Shown: positions 1-8,926, numbered from the stretch's first letter. The stretch is 64,000 bases of DNA from Bacteroidota bacterium (GCA_023434025.1 JAEYTL010000049.1:1-64000); one strand, 5' to 3'. Numbers and translations are program-made. Notes: generated by a model not told the origin, from the letters alone.

Positions 1-130
1 GTTGCCTTGCGTGTGCAATGTAACCAACCTCCGGCAGGGCATTTTACAGTTTTTCTGTAAAAATTGTTAAAATTTACACCAGCAAGTTTAGTCAATTTTG
101 ACAAGTAAAACAAAAATTTATTAAAAAAAT

Positions 131-202
131 CCGTAGTACATTATCATTAAAAATGTAAAACATTGTTTTACAGTCAATTACTTATTTGTCCACAGATTCA
201 CA
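131..202. repeat. degenerate copy of a dispersed palindromic repeat
   Basis: The segment begins CCGTAGTACATTATCATTA and ends near CCACAGATTCACA. Read as the reverse complement it resembles the right part of the two larger repeats at 29.3 kb and 60.5 kb, including their terminal TAATGCACTACGG. The other end is not recognisable. The rest of the first 430 bases is AT-rich intergenic DNA in which I see no gene. Confidence 0.5.
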
Positions 203-430
203 ATAATTTAAAAAAATTAAATAATAAACAGTAAATGCATCATGTATAAACAAAATTTACAGTTGCTTGAGTAGGTATTTAATCAAAATCATGGTCTATT
301 CAATCTGTAAATCATAAAGTCAATTTTGCATTCATTACACTTATTACCTGTTTAATAACAGTAATTTTTATGAATCATATTTTTCATCATCTTAAAAAAA
401 GTTGCATCTTTAGAGCATAAATTTTGCAGG

Positions 431-958
431 ATGGCATCAAATACTATATCGATTCGCTATTATCAATCGCCGGTAGGTGAGCTTATTTTGGGTGACTACC
501 AAAACCAACTTTGCTTGTGCGACTGGCATTACCGCAAAATGCGAAGTGAAGTAGATAACCGTATTCTGAAAGGCTTACAGGCCGAATTCATTGAGGAACA
601 AACCCCTTTGCTCACCGAAACACAAAAACAATTAGACGCTTATTTTGATAAAAAAAGTACTGCATTTGATTTACCGCTTTTATTAGTAGGTACCGCTTTT
701 CAGCAAACCGTCTGGAAAGCCCTGCAACAAATTGACTATGGCAAAACCCAAACCTATCTGGGCTTATCCAAACAGCTTAACAACCCTAAAGCCATTCGGG
801 CGGTAGCTTCGGCAAACGGAGCCAATGCTATTTCGATCATTATTCCATGCCATCGGATCATTGGCAGTAACCAGGAGTTGGTGGGGTATGCGGGCGGATT
901 GTCTGCCAAGAAAAAATTATTGGCCTTGGAGCAGGGGAGCCAGTTGGAATTGTTTTAG
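431..958 (+). CDS. ogt: methylated-DNA--protein-cysteine methyltransferase
   Basis: The 175-aa product should remove alkyl groups from O6-alkylguanine by transferring them irreversibly to its own cysteine. The C-terminal half shows the family signature: the active-site PCHRII motif near residue 140, followed by GYAGGL and a KKKLLALE helix, with the winged-helix DNA-binding part (FQQTVWKALQQI, residues about 90-101) before it. The length fits single-domain Ogt proteins, with no AdaA zinc domain. The gene overlaps the end of the convergent WYL gene by four bases. The leader is long and AT-rich. The family is clear; the subgroup (Ogt rather than a C-terminal Ada fragment) is inferred from length. 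Confidence 0.93.
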   Translation: MASNTISIRYYQSPVGELILGDYQNQLCLCDWHYRKMRSEVDNRILKGLQAEFIEEQTPLLTETQKQLDAYFDKKSTAFDLPLLLVGTAFQQTVWKALQQIDYGKTQTYLGLSKQLNNPKAIRAVASANGANAISIIIPCHRIIGSNQELVGYAGGLSAKKKLLALEQGSQLELF

Positions 959-1983
959 CTCGACTCCGGAAGATGCCCGTACCGATTCAAAGCTCTCTCC
1001 AAAATACTTTTCATCCGGCGACGTAAGCGTTCCGGTTTCAACACTTCCAACCCCTCACCAAAACCCAGAAGCAAACGTTCCAGTTCATAATTTTCAATCA
1101 AAAACAAGTTAATGACAATACTACCGTCTTCATTCTGTTTCAGTAACCACTGTGAATGATGAAGCGGTTTGGTCAGCACATACGGAGCATTAACCCGGTC
1201 AATCCACAATTGAATTACTTTCGGTTGCAAACCTTCATTGACCGTAACGCCAATCACATTTTTGTAATATGTTTCCGCATCAAACGGCTGTTCTAAAAAC
1301 GGCATCTGAAAATCGTAATCTATCCTGATAACCCGGTCTAAAGCCAGATTGGTAATGGGTTGACCGGCTTTTTTTTGACCAATTACAAACCAGCGGTTAT
1401 TGAATTCTTTCAGGATAAACGGATGAAAAGCAAACCGGCTTTCTTCTCTGGATTTAAAGGATTTATACGTGATGACCAGAACGATTTTTTTAACAATGGC
1501 CTGGTAAATTTCGTCCAAAAAGTGCAACCCTTTTAATCCTTCGTTTTTATCCAGATGAATCACCGGCTGTGCATGCGATTTCTCGGCATAAATCTTGTCT
1601 TCCAGCCGCTGAAGTATATCGGAAACATCTGCAAACAACGAAAAATCTTTAAACTGCTTGAGCATCGAAACGGTTTCGGTCAGCACATTAATATCCGTTT
1701 CGGTCAGCGGAATATCCGTAATACTGAAACCTTCTTCTGCATAATGGTAGTATTTTTTGTCATACACTTCTATCGGAGCATTATAACCCAGTTTTTCACT
1801 ACGCATCAGCTGAATATCCAACTGAACCGTGCGTTTGCTCACCGGATTTTCCCTGCCTTCGTATTCATACAGGGCTTCGCTGCAGGCGTTTACCAAATCA
1901 TCCAGTGTCCATTGGCGGTAATTGTTCTGCAAACATTTATCAATCGTTTTGTAGCGGATAAGGGCGTTTTTGTTTTGGGCCAT
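955..1983 (-). CDS. WYL-domain transcriptional regulator
   Basis: The 342-aa protein has an N-terminal helix-turn-helix region (about residues 1-70, including SKRTVQLDIQLM). A WYL ligand-sensing domain follows, visible around residues 165-260 (LVITYKSF, HPFILKEFNNRWFVIG, LALDRVIRID). A C-terminal WCX-like part ends the protein. WYL regulators often control defence or DNA/RNA-damage loci and may sense nucleotides or nucleic acid. It lies 47 bases downstream of the helicase-nuclease gene on the same strand, so the two are probably co-transcribed. The helicase start faces the first copy of the 8-5-8 palindrome, which makes this protein a candidate for binding that site. That link is inference. 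Confidence 0.88.
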   Translation of the reverse strand: MAQNKNALIRYKTIDKCLQNNYRQWTLDDLVNACSEALYEYEGRENPVSKRTVQLDIQLMRSEKLGYNAPIEVYDKKYYHYAEEGFSITDIPLTETDINVLTETVSMLKQFKDFSLFADVSDILQRLEDKIYAEKSHAQPVIHLDKNEGLKGLHFLDEIYQAIVKKIVLVITYKSFKSREESRFAFHPFILKEFNNRWFVIGQKKAGQPITNLALDRVIRIDYDFQMPFLEQPFDAETYYKNVIGVTVNEGLQPKVIQLWIDRVNAPYVLTKPLHHSQWLLKQNEDGSIVINLFLIENYELERLLLGFGEGLEVLKPERLRRRMKSILERALNRYGHLPESS

Positions 1984-2030
1984 TTTTTTGAGTTTCTGTT
2001 ATCTGTTTACCAGTCACTAATTACTACCAA

Positions 2031-5000
2031 CTAATCCTCCACTTTCTGTTTCCACTTCAAAACCTCCCGTTCCGGATTCTGCCACCAATGCTGACTCCAG
2101 ACCCGTTGGTAATCAAAGCCTGCTGCTTTCAGAATTTTTTCTTTGTGCATGTCTTCCAGATAAGCCAGTTCTCCGCAATAACGTGCTTTACTCAAACATT
2201 CCAACGCAATGGGTTTTCCTTTTGCGGTCTTGATGACCAAATCCAGTTGGTACCCGCCAAACGGATGGTTGGCCATGATTTCCGCTTCCGGCATACTTTT
2301 TTTCAATTGCCTGTAAACTTGCTCTTTAAAGGTGTTTTGTTTAACATGTTCTAAATCGGTTTGTTGGTTGCTGTACTGATCCAAATCGTTCAAAATCTCT
2401 TTTCTTCTAACTTCATTTTCTTCGCTAACGGCTTTGCAATACGACAAATAGGCATAAAAAACAGCTCGCCTGTTGTTGCTTCCTTCTTGTTGCAGGGCTT
2501 CTTTATAAGTGCTGTACATTTCGGAGGGTACGGAATTACAGATATACATTTTTTCTTTCGCACGCGTTACAATCACATTCAGCAGTTTGTAGCCTTTGGA
2601 ATGATTAATCGGGCCAAAACGCTGTATAAATTTCCCGCCTTTTTTTCTGCCGTAAGTTGTTGAAATGATGATGACATCCCGTTCGTCCCCCTGAATATTT
2701 TCCAGGTTTTTGATAAACAGTCCGGCAGCTTCTAAATGGATCATTTTGGTTCTGAACTCCACATTTTCCTCTATACTTTGTTTGTAAGCAATTTTCCGTT
2801 TGATGTAATTTCGTTGCGTAATATTAAAGGTAGCAATGCCAACAGAAGGGTATCTGCCGGATGCATTGGGCTCTATTTGTTCTAAAATCTCCAGCACTTT
2901 TTCTGCTTCTTCCTCATTGATGTGCTCGTGAAATGTTCCGTTGACTTCATAAAATTCAATCGGCTTTTCATGGTGCAAAGCAGGCAGGGGTTTTAACCGG
3001 GCATTGTAAAACGCATGATTGGAAAAATCAATTAAAAAAGGATGTTTAGACCGGTAATGAAAATCCAAATGGTTCTTATCAAACTGATATTCCAACGCAA
3101 AATCCAACAGCGATTCGATGTTTAACAAAGCGTTTTTTTGCGTAATGATGGCTTCTTCTTCCAAATCATCTTCGTCTTCAAACGAACCGTCAAACACTTT
3201 GCTGAAATAGTTGGAAGGCGGCATCTGATGTTCATCGCCGGCAATAATAATGTTTTTACCTTTCAATAAAGCGGGCAGATTATCTTCTAATTTGAGCTGG
3301 CTGGCTTCGTCAAACACCACATTGTCAAAATAGAAGTTTTTCCCTTGAAATAAATTGCAACACACATCGGGTGTGGTAAATAAAACCGGAAAAAAAGCCG
3401 TAAACAAATCGGTATCCATATTCACAATCTGTCGCAACGTGAGCCGGTTAAATTTTACACTTTTCCGTTTATTGTATAAATTGGCCACTGTAATTTCCTT
3501 ATTTACTTTTTCAAAATGCATAGCCGCTTTCAACTGCTCATTTTTCCAATAGCTTTCAATATAATTTTTTTGTGTACCGGCATAATACAGCAATTTCTTA
3601 GCCATGGCCGCATAATGCTCCTCACTGAAATTGAGGGTGTGATTCGAATTGTTTTTCAGCAAAAGCTGCAAATAAGCATACCCAAACGAATCTTTCCAAT
3701 GCTTTACCGGATAAAGATGCGTAAGGACTTGCTTTTGAAAATTAGTCAATGGCTGGTGAAAAATCTGCCAGTTATACGCGATCAAAAACGGATTGTCCGG
3801 GTGCATTGTATAATTTTCATGCCGTTCTAAAGCAGCAGTTATCATTTCACTGAACTGCATAAAAGTAGTGCCGAATTCTAATTGATGCAACCAATTGTCC
3901 TCCAGCAGCAAACGCTTTAGCTTTTTGGTTCCGGAAACAATATCATCCAAATCGGCATGTTGGTAATTTCGTTCAAAGAAGTTCAACAAATCGGTTTGCC
4001 TGAAATCATTTTCTATTTTTTCAGAAAAGGTTTGTTTGGCCAATGTTATTTTTTCTTCATACGCTTTGCATTCCGTTACATTTTGCCGCAAATCAGCCGT
4101 GATTTCTATCGGGTAAAAATTGCGGTGCAAACTGATGGTTTTGATCTGTTTGCCCAATTCACGCAACGTTTTTTGGTGCTGCAATACGGTTTTTTTAGAC
4201 GTAGAAAACCAGGCAGCCACTTTGTAGAAAAAACCATTGGTTCTGGCAGCGTTAAATTCATCGCTTTGCTCACTCAACGTAGCCGTAAGCACCAACATGG
4301 CATGGCGGCTCTTTTGCAGTTCTTCCAACTGTTGTGTAAACTCTTCTTTTCGTTGGGCATAATAAAACGCTTCATAATTTTTTACCGCTTGTTTAATGTG
4401 CCTCCAATCTGATTGATAGCCCTGAAAAGCTTCGTTCAACCGAACCTGGCTGCCAAACGCATCTGTTTCCGTAATTTTATTGAGATTATAAAACAAATTC
4501 CCGCTGTACGGTTTAAATTTTGCATACAACGGCTCTCCCTGCTCAATCATACCGGTCAACCGAATCCATTCGTCCGAATCAAAAGCAAAGGGCAGTCCTT
4601 GTAAGTTAATATCTTCTTTTAGGGTTAAGCTGTCTAATACTTGCCCGATAATTTCCGACCAGTTTTGGTTGTTAAGCAGCGGTTCATTCAACTTGTGATG
4701 AATGGCGTTAATTTCATTTTTAGAAGCGTGAATGCTGTCTAATTGTTCCTGCAGCAGACTGTTCGGATAAACCTGCGTGGCTTCTTTGAATTTACTATTG
4801 TCCACCACATTTCGCACTGCATCCACCACGTTTTTCCGGTCGGCCACACTGTCTTTGATCATCATGCAATACTGATCGAGCCGGTGTTTTTGCATGGCCG
4901 TTTGCAAGACTTCCAAAGCCGTTTGTTTCTCACAAACCACAATGGTTTTTTGCCTGCTTTCCAACGCATTGATGAGCAATGCCGTTAAGGTCTGGCTTTT

Positions 5001-6044
5001 TCCGGTTCCGGGTGGACCCTGAATGACAATCCTGGAGTTGGTTTTTAACGATTCCAGCACACCTTGTTGAGACGGATCGGTTTCAATGGCCGTAACAGAT
5101 TGAAATATTTTTCCGTTGAGCGGCTGTTCTTCCGCTTTATAATTGGCAATCAAATCGCCGTAATCAGTAATGATATTTTGTTTTTGCACTTCAAACAACG
5201 AGAAAAGTCCGCACTTTTCTATAAAAGCATCGCCTTTTTGAGGTAATAATTTTTCATACGCTGCTTTGTTTTTAATCGGTAAAATCGCTTCGTAGTTGTT
5301 CAGGATAAAATCAAGGTTTTGCTCTACGTGCAATTGCTGCAAAATCGACTGACAGATGGCCTGCAATTCCGGTTTGTCAATTTTACCGTCTTCCAGCATT
5401 TCGCCCGGAATCGGTTCCAGAAAAACACCGGAATCGGTCTGCAGGTGATTGATCAGTACTTCATTCAGGTAAACGGAATCGTCTTCGGTCCGGCTTACTT
5501 CCCATGTATTCATTTCCGGCGAAGGCTTGATCTTTACTGACCAGATCAGTATCGGAGACACCGAAATTTGTCCGTCCTGCCTATCTCTGCGTATCAGCAA
5601 CGGAAAACCAAAGCCCAGTGAATTGAGTCCTTTTTCGGACTGAATCACTTCGTTTTGAAAAATCAGGTTTTCTAATCCCGATGCCAGTTTCTGCAACTCA
5701 ATCAACCGTTCGGCTTCTTCTTTACCCGGACCTGTTGTTTTTTCCTTTACGTTCGGCTTGGGTTTAACATCATCATAGTCATTCAGATAAATACGGTCAT
5801 TTTTGGGTTCGGCTTCGGGCGTTTTTTGCGGTTTATCGTGAATGGAAAATTTAAAATTCACATTCCGCAACGTCAGCAAATCCAAAATAAAATGTTCCGG
5901 TAAACTGTTGTGAATCGTTGCCAGACGGGCTATATCAAATTTATACCGCGAATGGCCGGGAATGGCGTTCAGGTGAATGGTTCGGCGGTTTCCTACTTTT
6001 AATTTGGTTTGAAAGGCTTGAAAAATATCCGGTGTAAAATTCAT
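2031..6044 (-). CDS. superfamily 1 helicase/ATPase with C-terminal nuclease-like domain
   Basis: The 1337-aa protein resembles the large DNA2/NAM7-type helicases. A Walker A motif (GPPGTGKSQT) lies about a quarter of the way in. A DEAS Walker B (VVFDEASQLKLED) followed by GDEHQMPPS lies near residue 930. A late SF1 motif (LNVIVTRAKEKMYI) follows. A long helical insert separates the first motif from Walker B, as in related proteins. The last about 100 residues (GGYQLDLVIK, then PIALEC) look like a Vsr/MTES_1575-type restriction-endonuclease fold with the D...ExC pattern. Such fusions are frequent in anti-phage loci. It is the first gene of a minus-strand pair with the WYL regulator and is divergent from the tRNA-like leader. 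The role in nucleic-acid defence or repair is inferred. Confidence 0.85.
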   Translation of the reverse strand: MNFTPDIFQAFQTKLKVGNRRTIHLNAIPGHSRYKFDIARLATIHNSLPEHFILDLLTLRNVNFKFSIHDKPQKTPEAEPKNDRIYLNDYDDVKPKPNVKEKTTGPGKEEAERLIELQKLASGLENLIFQNEVIQSEKGLNSLGFGFPLLIRRDRQDGQISVSPILIWSVKIKPSPEMNTWEVSRTEDDSVYLNEVLINHLQTDSGVFLEPIPGEMLEDGKIDKPELQAICQSILQQLHVEQNLDFILNNYEAILPIKNKAAYEKLLPQKGDAFIEKCGLFSLFEVQKQNIITDYGDLIANYKAEEQPLNGKIFQSVTAIETDPSQQGVLESLKTNSRIVIQGPPGTGKSQTLTALLINALESRQKTIVVCEKQTALEVLQTAMQKHRLDQYCMMIKDSVADRKNVVDAVRNVVDNSKFKEATQVYPNSLLQEQLDSIHASKNEINAIHHKLNEPLLNNQNWSEIIGQVLDSLTLKEDINLQGLPFAFDSDEWIRLTGMIEQGEPLYAKFKPYSGNLFYNLNKITETDAFGSQVRLNEAFQGYQSDWRHIKQAVKNYEAFYYAQRKEEFTQQLEELQKSRHAMLVLTATLSEQSDEFNAARTNGFFYKVAAWFSTSKKTVLQHQKTLRELGKQIKTISLHRNFYPIEITADLRQNVTECKAYEEKITLAKQTFSEKIENDFRQTDLLNFFERNYQHADLDDIVSGTKKLKRLLLEDNWLHQLEFGTTFMQFSEMITAALERHENYTMHPDNPFLIAYNWQIFHQPLTNFQKQVLTHLYPVKHWKDSFGYAYLQLLLKNNSNHTLNFSEEHYAAMAKKLLYYAGTQKNYIESYWKNEQLKAAMHFEKVNKEITVANLYNKRKSVKFNRLTLRQIVNMDTDLFTAFFPVLFTTPDVCCNLFQGKNFYFDNVVFDEASQLKLEDNLPALLKGKNIIIAGDEHQMPPSNYFSKVFDGSFEDEDDLEEEAIITQKNALLNIESLLDFALEYQFDKNHLDFHYRSKHPFLIDFSNHAFYNARLKPLPALHHEKPIEFYEVNGTFHEHINEEEAEKVLEILEQIEPNASGRYPSVGIATFNITQRNYIKRKIAYKQSIEENVEFRTKMIHLEAAGLFIKNLENIQGDERDVIIISTTYGRKKGGKFIQRFGPINHSKGYKLLNVIVTRAKEKMYICNSVPSEMYSTYKEALQQEGSNNRRAVFYAYLSYCKAVSEENEVRRKEILNDLDQYSNQQTDLEHVKQNTFKEQVYRQLKKSMPEAEIMANHPFGGYQLDLVIKTAKGKPIALECLSKARYCGELAYLEDMHKEKILKAAGFDYQRVWSQHWWQNPEREVLKWKQKVED

Positions 6045-6111
6045 CGTAAAGCGGCGATAAGTTAATAAGGTAAATATAAAATTTTTAGACGATTTAAAGA
6101 AAAAAAAATTA

Positions 6112-6149
6112 CTGCGTAAAATAATTGCGTAGTATGTTTAAAATATTTG
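6112..6149 (+). promoter_or_regulatory. 8-5-8 palindromic operator with -7-like box, copy 1
   Basis: CTGCGTAA, five bases AATAA, then TTGCGTAG form an imperfect inverted repeat (6112-6132). Nine bases after it lies AATATTTG (6142-6149), close to the Bacteroidetes TAnnTTTG -7 box. Two more copies, at 8875 and 23017, have exactly the same nine-base spacing to AATCTTTG. The site lies between the divergent helicase and RING/TerD units and could act on both. A small hairpin (TGTCC, AAAC, GGACA; 6153-6166) follows at the presumed transcript start. Confidence 0.75.
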
Positions 6150-6185
6150 TACTGTCCAAACGGACAACGTTCATTAAACAAATTT

Positions 6186-6248
6186 ATGTCGGTCAAGTAG
6201 AAGTTACTTCAAACACCATTAAAGAACTACTTTTACGATTATCGACAT
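6186..6248 (+). ncRNA. bulged hairpin in the leader
   Basis: ATGTCG (6186-6191) pairs with CGACAT (6243-6248). GTC (6192-6194) can pair with GAT (6237-6239). AAGTAG (6195-6200) pairs with CTACTT (6227-6232). A bulge and a one-sided internal loop lie on the 3' side. The terminal loop of about 26 bases holds a smaller hairpin GAAG-TTA-CTTC partly overlapping the stem. This is an irregular stem of the kind proteins recognise. It lies between the operator promoter and the first tRNA-like element. No sequence family is recognised. Confidence 0.45.
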
Positions 6249-6260
6249 TCAAAACAAAAT

Positions 6261-6376
6261 GGGGCAGTAGCTCAGTGGTTAGAGCAGGTTAGCTTTGAAA
6301 TTATCCCGTTGGGTCAATCAAATCTTCCTTCTACGCTATTACGTCCGGGTCGTGGGTTCGAATCCCACCTGCTCCA
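6261..6376 (+). ncRNA. tRNA-like element with enlarged anticodon region
   Basis: The acceptor strands GGGGCAG (6261-6267) and CTGCTCC (6369-6375) pair over 7 bp with one G-T. The D arm is GCTC/GAGC (6270-6285) with an AGTGGTTA loop. The T arm is GTGGG-TTCGAAT-CCCAC (6352-6368). About 61 bases lie between A6286 and the variable region, where a normal anticodon arm plus variable loop needs about 22. Inside are TAGC/GCTA (6290-6293 with 6335-6338), a CCC-GTT-GGG hairpin and one copy of the 20-nt motif. No normal anticodon stem is evident. It could be an intron-bearing tRNA, a tRNA mimic, or a decayed tRNA with an insertion. Confidence 0.65.
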
Positions 6377-6416
6377 CTATTTTTGGTCAAAATAAACTTA
6401 CTTCGAAATTGGCACT

Positions 6417-6440
6417 AGCGGTTCGAATCCGCCTTGGGAG
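6417..6440 (+). pseudogene. orphan tRNA 3' part (T arm and acceptor strand)
   Basis: GCGG-TTCGAAT-CCGC forms a T arm with the invariant TTCGAAT loop, followed by a seven-base acceptor-like strand and a G in the discriminator position. No complementary 5' acceptor strand (TCCCAAG-like) or D arm is found upstream. One copy of the 20-nt motif sits directly before it. It is either a remnant or a deliberate tRNA 3'-half mimic in the leader of the downstream gene. Confidence 0.5.
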
Positions 6441-6544
6441 TTTATACATTATCAAAAATAAATGTAAGGTCAAGTGTTTCTTACTTCAAAACTCTTTTAG
6501 GTAGAACTCAGAAACACAATTATCTAACTTTAAAAACAAGAAAA

Positions 6545-8782
6545 ATGAAAAATGAATTACTAAAAATCGCTTTGCGTCAAAATGCAGTTTACATACCATC
6601 ACGGATGATAAACAATGAATTAAATGTCCTTTCAGGCACAACAACAGTCTTGGTTGCCAATGCATCAAAATTAGGGCTTACTTTTTCAGAACCTTTGGTA
6701 AGAGCATTAAACAATAGTCCGGTGAGTTTTAAAACAGAAGTTTTAGAAACTTTAAGGGATGTTTTAGGCGTTACTAAAAACTGGACACCTTTGGTGAAAG
6801 GATGGAATATACCTACCCATGAAACCCATTTAGATCATCTTATTACACTATTTGCGAATCTGTTTAAATCCAAAAACGGAACAACATTGCCTTGTGGACA
6901 TCTTATTCCAATGAATACATTTCCGTTAGAGCGATACAACGGTTGTCCGTTTTGCGGAACGCCATTTGAGTTTGGAAAAATTGAGCAGTATGGTCAAGGA
7001 AGTAAATTAAAAGTGTTAGAAGTTTGGACAGAAGCAGAAATGACAGCTTTCTTTGCCTCACTTTTAACTTCTAAAACGGCTTTAGACGCGACACAAATTG
7101 ATAGTTTGAAAGTATTGGTAAAGCATTTTAGTTTACCAACGGTAACGATCGGGATGAAAGAAACCCTGATGGTGGTAATAGATGAATTAATCGAGCAAGA
7201 CAAAGCCGATAAGGCAAGTCTGTTTTTTACTTCACCAACAGATATTTTACGCTATTTGTGGTATAAAAAAACAACCTTGTTGCAATTGGTAGAACCTAAA
7301 ACAATTCTGAACCGAATTGAAAACAATCATAAGCATCTTTTTCTTCCGGCGGATAACAGTGCAAAATCTAAATTGCTCACACAATCTGATTTAAAGCTGA
7401 AGTATTCCAGAAAAGAATGTTTGATGGTGGCTACTTGGTTGAATGAGTTAGAAGTGTCTACTGAAGTCGCTTGTGAAATGATGCACCCCAAAAGAGGAAT
7501 GTGGGTTCGGTTTATTCGAGCGTTACGTTTACCGGAATATGCGAAGCGAAAAGGATTTGAAAAATTAGCCGCCTTATTAGATGCATTTTATAATCAAAAC
7601 TATACGGTTTGGCAAGGGCGTGTCAATCATTTTAGATTGAAATCGGATGCCGAAAATACTTTTGCGTTGTTGAAACAAAGACCGGGATTATTTGCTCGTT
7701 CGTTATTTTCGAATATGCTATGGTTTGGCGAAAAAGAAGCGGTTAATGCCTTTAAAGAAGTGATCGATAAAGTTCCGGCACGCTTAGTATTTACGTTGAA
7801 TATGTATGCTCAAAATTATTTTGAGCCCGCATCTCAACGAAGTGTGAAACCTTTGGGCGGAACGAACAAACGAATTCCGGCTAATCCAATTTTGAAATTA
7901 TACGATGAAGGTCATTTGAAAAAGATGAAAATGCTAATTGAAGAGTTGTGCATACTCGCCATGAAAAAACGTTTCGCTGCTCTTGAAAACGCGAACAGAA
8001 GTATCTATATCGACCCACAATTGTTCAACATACCGGTTTCTATTGGTGATAGAAGTAATACTGTTCAAGATTTACCGGTTGCCTTAACGGGAACTAAATT
8101 TCCGATAGAGGGTAATGAAGTTCGTTTGTTTATGCAATGGGGGAAAGACATGCCTGCACAACATTTGGATATGGATTTAAGTTGTCATATTGCTTATGCG
8201 TCTCATTCTGAATTTTGTTCGTTTAGTAATTTGGTTGCAACCGGTTGTAAACATAGTGGTGATATTAGAAGCATTCCAAACAAAATTGGAACTGCCGAGT
8301 ACATCAACTTGAATTTAAATCAATTGAAAAAAGCAAATGCGAAGTATGTCACATTTACCTGCAACGCCTACAGTGTCGGAGGGCTTTCACCTAATTTGGT
8401 TGTGGGATGGATGGATAGCAAGTATCCAATGAAAATTTCAGAAACAACGGGTGTGGCCTATGACCCTTCTTGCGTACAACACCAGGTGCGAATTACGCAA
8501 ACCAGTGCCAAAGGATTAGTTTTTGGTGTGCTGGATGTGGCCAAAAGTGAAATCATCTGGTTAGAAATGACCTTTGGCGGACAAGTAGTGCAAGGTTTAG
8601 ATTACCAAGGGGTGCAAGCGATGCTTTCTAAATTAAGTTCTAAGTTAAACATTGGACAATTGTTGACCATTAAAGCGTATGCCCAAGGTTTGGAGATTAT
8701 GCCGAATGAAGAAGCCGACGAAGTATATGACATGAAATGGGCTATGAATGCGGCGGCGGTAACGCAATTGTTGGTGGATTAG
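6545..8782 (+). CDS. RING-like and TerD-like domain protein (MXAN_6230/SCO0854 type)
   Basis: The start is set at the ATG beginning MKNELLKIAL; the open frame upstream runs through the tRNA-like leader and is not protein-like. The 745-aa product has a RING-like cluster near residues 115-145 (PCGHLIP, then NGCPFCGTPF) and a long helical middle. Its C-terminal part resembles TerD proteins (DMDLSCHIAY, HSGDIR, AEYINLNL; residues about 560-720). I believe it belongs to the MXAN_6230/SCO0854 RING family; this is recalled, not searched. TerD-family proteins are associated with stress and metal- or nucleic-acid-linked response systems. It has its own operator promoter and is followed by rtcB, which has a second copy. 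A role as scaffold or ligand sensor of the RNA-repair system is inferred. Confidence 0.72.
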   Translation: MKNELLKIALRQNAVYIPSRMINNELNVLSGTTTVLVANASKLGLTFSEPLVRALNNSPVSFKTEVLETLRDVLGVTKNWTPLVKGWNIPTHETHLDHLITLFANLFKSKNGTTLPCGHLIPMNTFPLERYNGCPFCGTPFEFGKIEQYGQGSKLKVLEVWTEAEMTAFFASLLTSKTALDATQIDSLKVLVKHFSLPTVTIGMKETLMVVIDELIEQDKADKASLFFTSPTDILRYLWYKKTTLLQLVEPKTILNRIENNHKHLFLPADNSAKSKLLTQSDLKLKYSRKECLMVATWLNELEVSTEVACEMMHPKRGMWVRFIRALRLPEYAKRKGFEKLAALLDAFYNQNYTVWQGRVNHFRLKSDAENTFALLKQRPGLFARSLFSNMLWFGEKEAVNAFKEVIDKVPARLVFTLNMYAQNYFEPASQRSVKPLGGTNKRIPANPILKLYDEGHLKKMKMLIEELCILAMKKRFAALENANRSIYIDPQLFNIPVSIGDRSNTVQDLPVALTGTKFPIEGNEVRLFMQWGKDMPAQHLDMDLSCHIAYASHSEFCSFSNLVATGCKHSGDIRSIPNKIGTAEYINLNLNQLKKANAKYVTFTCNAYSVGGLSPNLVVGWMDSKYPMKISETTGVAYDPSCVQHQVRITQTSAKGLVFGVLDVAKSEIIWLEMTFGGQVVQGLDYQGVQAMLSKLSSKLNIGQLLTIKAYAQGLEIMPNEEADEVYDMKWAMNAAAVTQLLVD

Positions 8783-8874
8783 GCAATTTGTCAATGTGAC
8801 AATGTATCGATATGGCAATGTGACAATGTGGTGATAGGGAGGTTTTTTTGCGTTATTTGAAAAATAAAAATTGA

Positions 8875-8912
8875 CTACGCAAAATGATTACGTACTATGT
8901 CGCCAATCTTTG
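8875..8912 (+). promoter_or_regulatory. 8-5-8 palindromic operator with -7-like box, copy 2
   Basis: CTACGCAA, AATGA, then TTACGTAC (8875-8895) form the inverted repeat. AATCTTTG (8905-8912) follows after nine bases. The arrangement matches copies 1 and 3 to the base. It implies that rtcB is separately promoted, although it lies in line with the upstream gene. An ATG at 8897 overlaps the operator edge and cannot be the real start of rtcB. Confidence 0.75.
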
Positions 8913-8926
8913 TAAAAGAAATAATC

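Larger units (their letters stand above)
6191..6487 (+). repeat. four copies of a 20-nt motif GGTCAA-N7-TTMCTTC
   Basis: GGTCAA, exactly seven variable bases, then TTACTTC occurs at 6191-6210, 6385-6404 and 6468-6487. A fourth copy with one change (TTCCTTC) lies at 6312-6331. Copy two in position lies inside the enlarged anticodon region of the tRNA-like element, and copy three lies just before the second T arm. The constant spacing argues against chance. The function is unknown; a repeated protein-binding or processing site in the RNA is possible. Confidence 0.6.

Noticed and set aside
6295..6504. Protein-coding frame across the tRNA-like leader
   Set aside because: It runs through the T arms and acceptor strands of two tRNA-like elements and has no protein-like features.
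6545..8782. Ro60/TROVE protein, as expected next to rtcB and tRNA-like RNAs
   Set aside because: No vWA metal site (DxSxS) or TROVE-like end is present. The sequence shows a RING-like cluster and a TerD-like end instead.
8782..8870. Repeats of CAATGTGACAATG before rtcB, and TTGATTGT repeats near 10.4 kb, as functional elements
   Set aside because: They are short tandem simple repeats of the kind common in flavobacterial gaps; no structure or spacing suggests a function.
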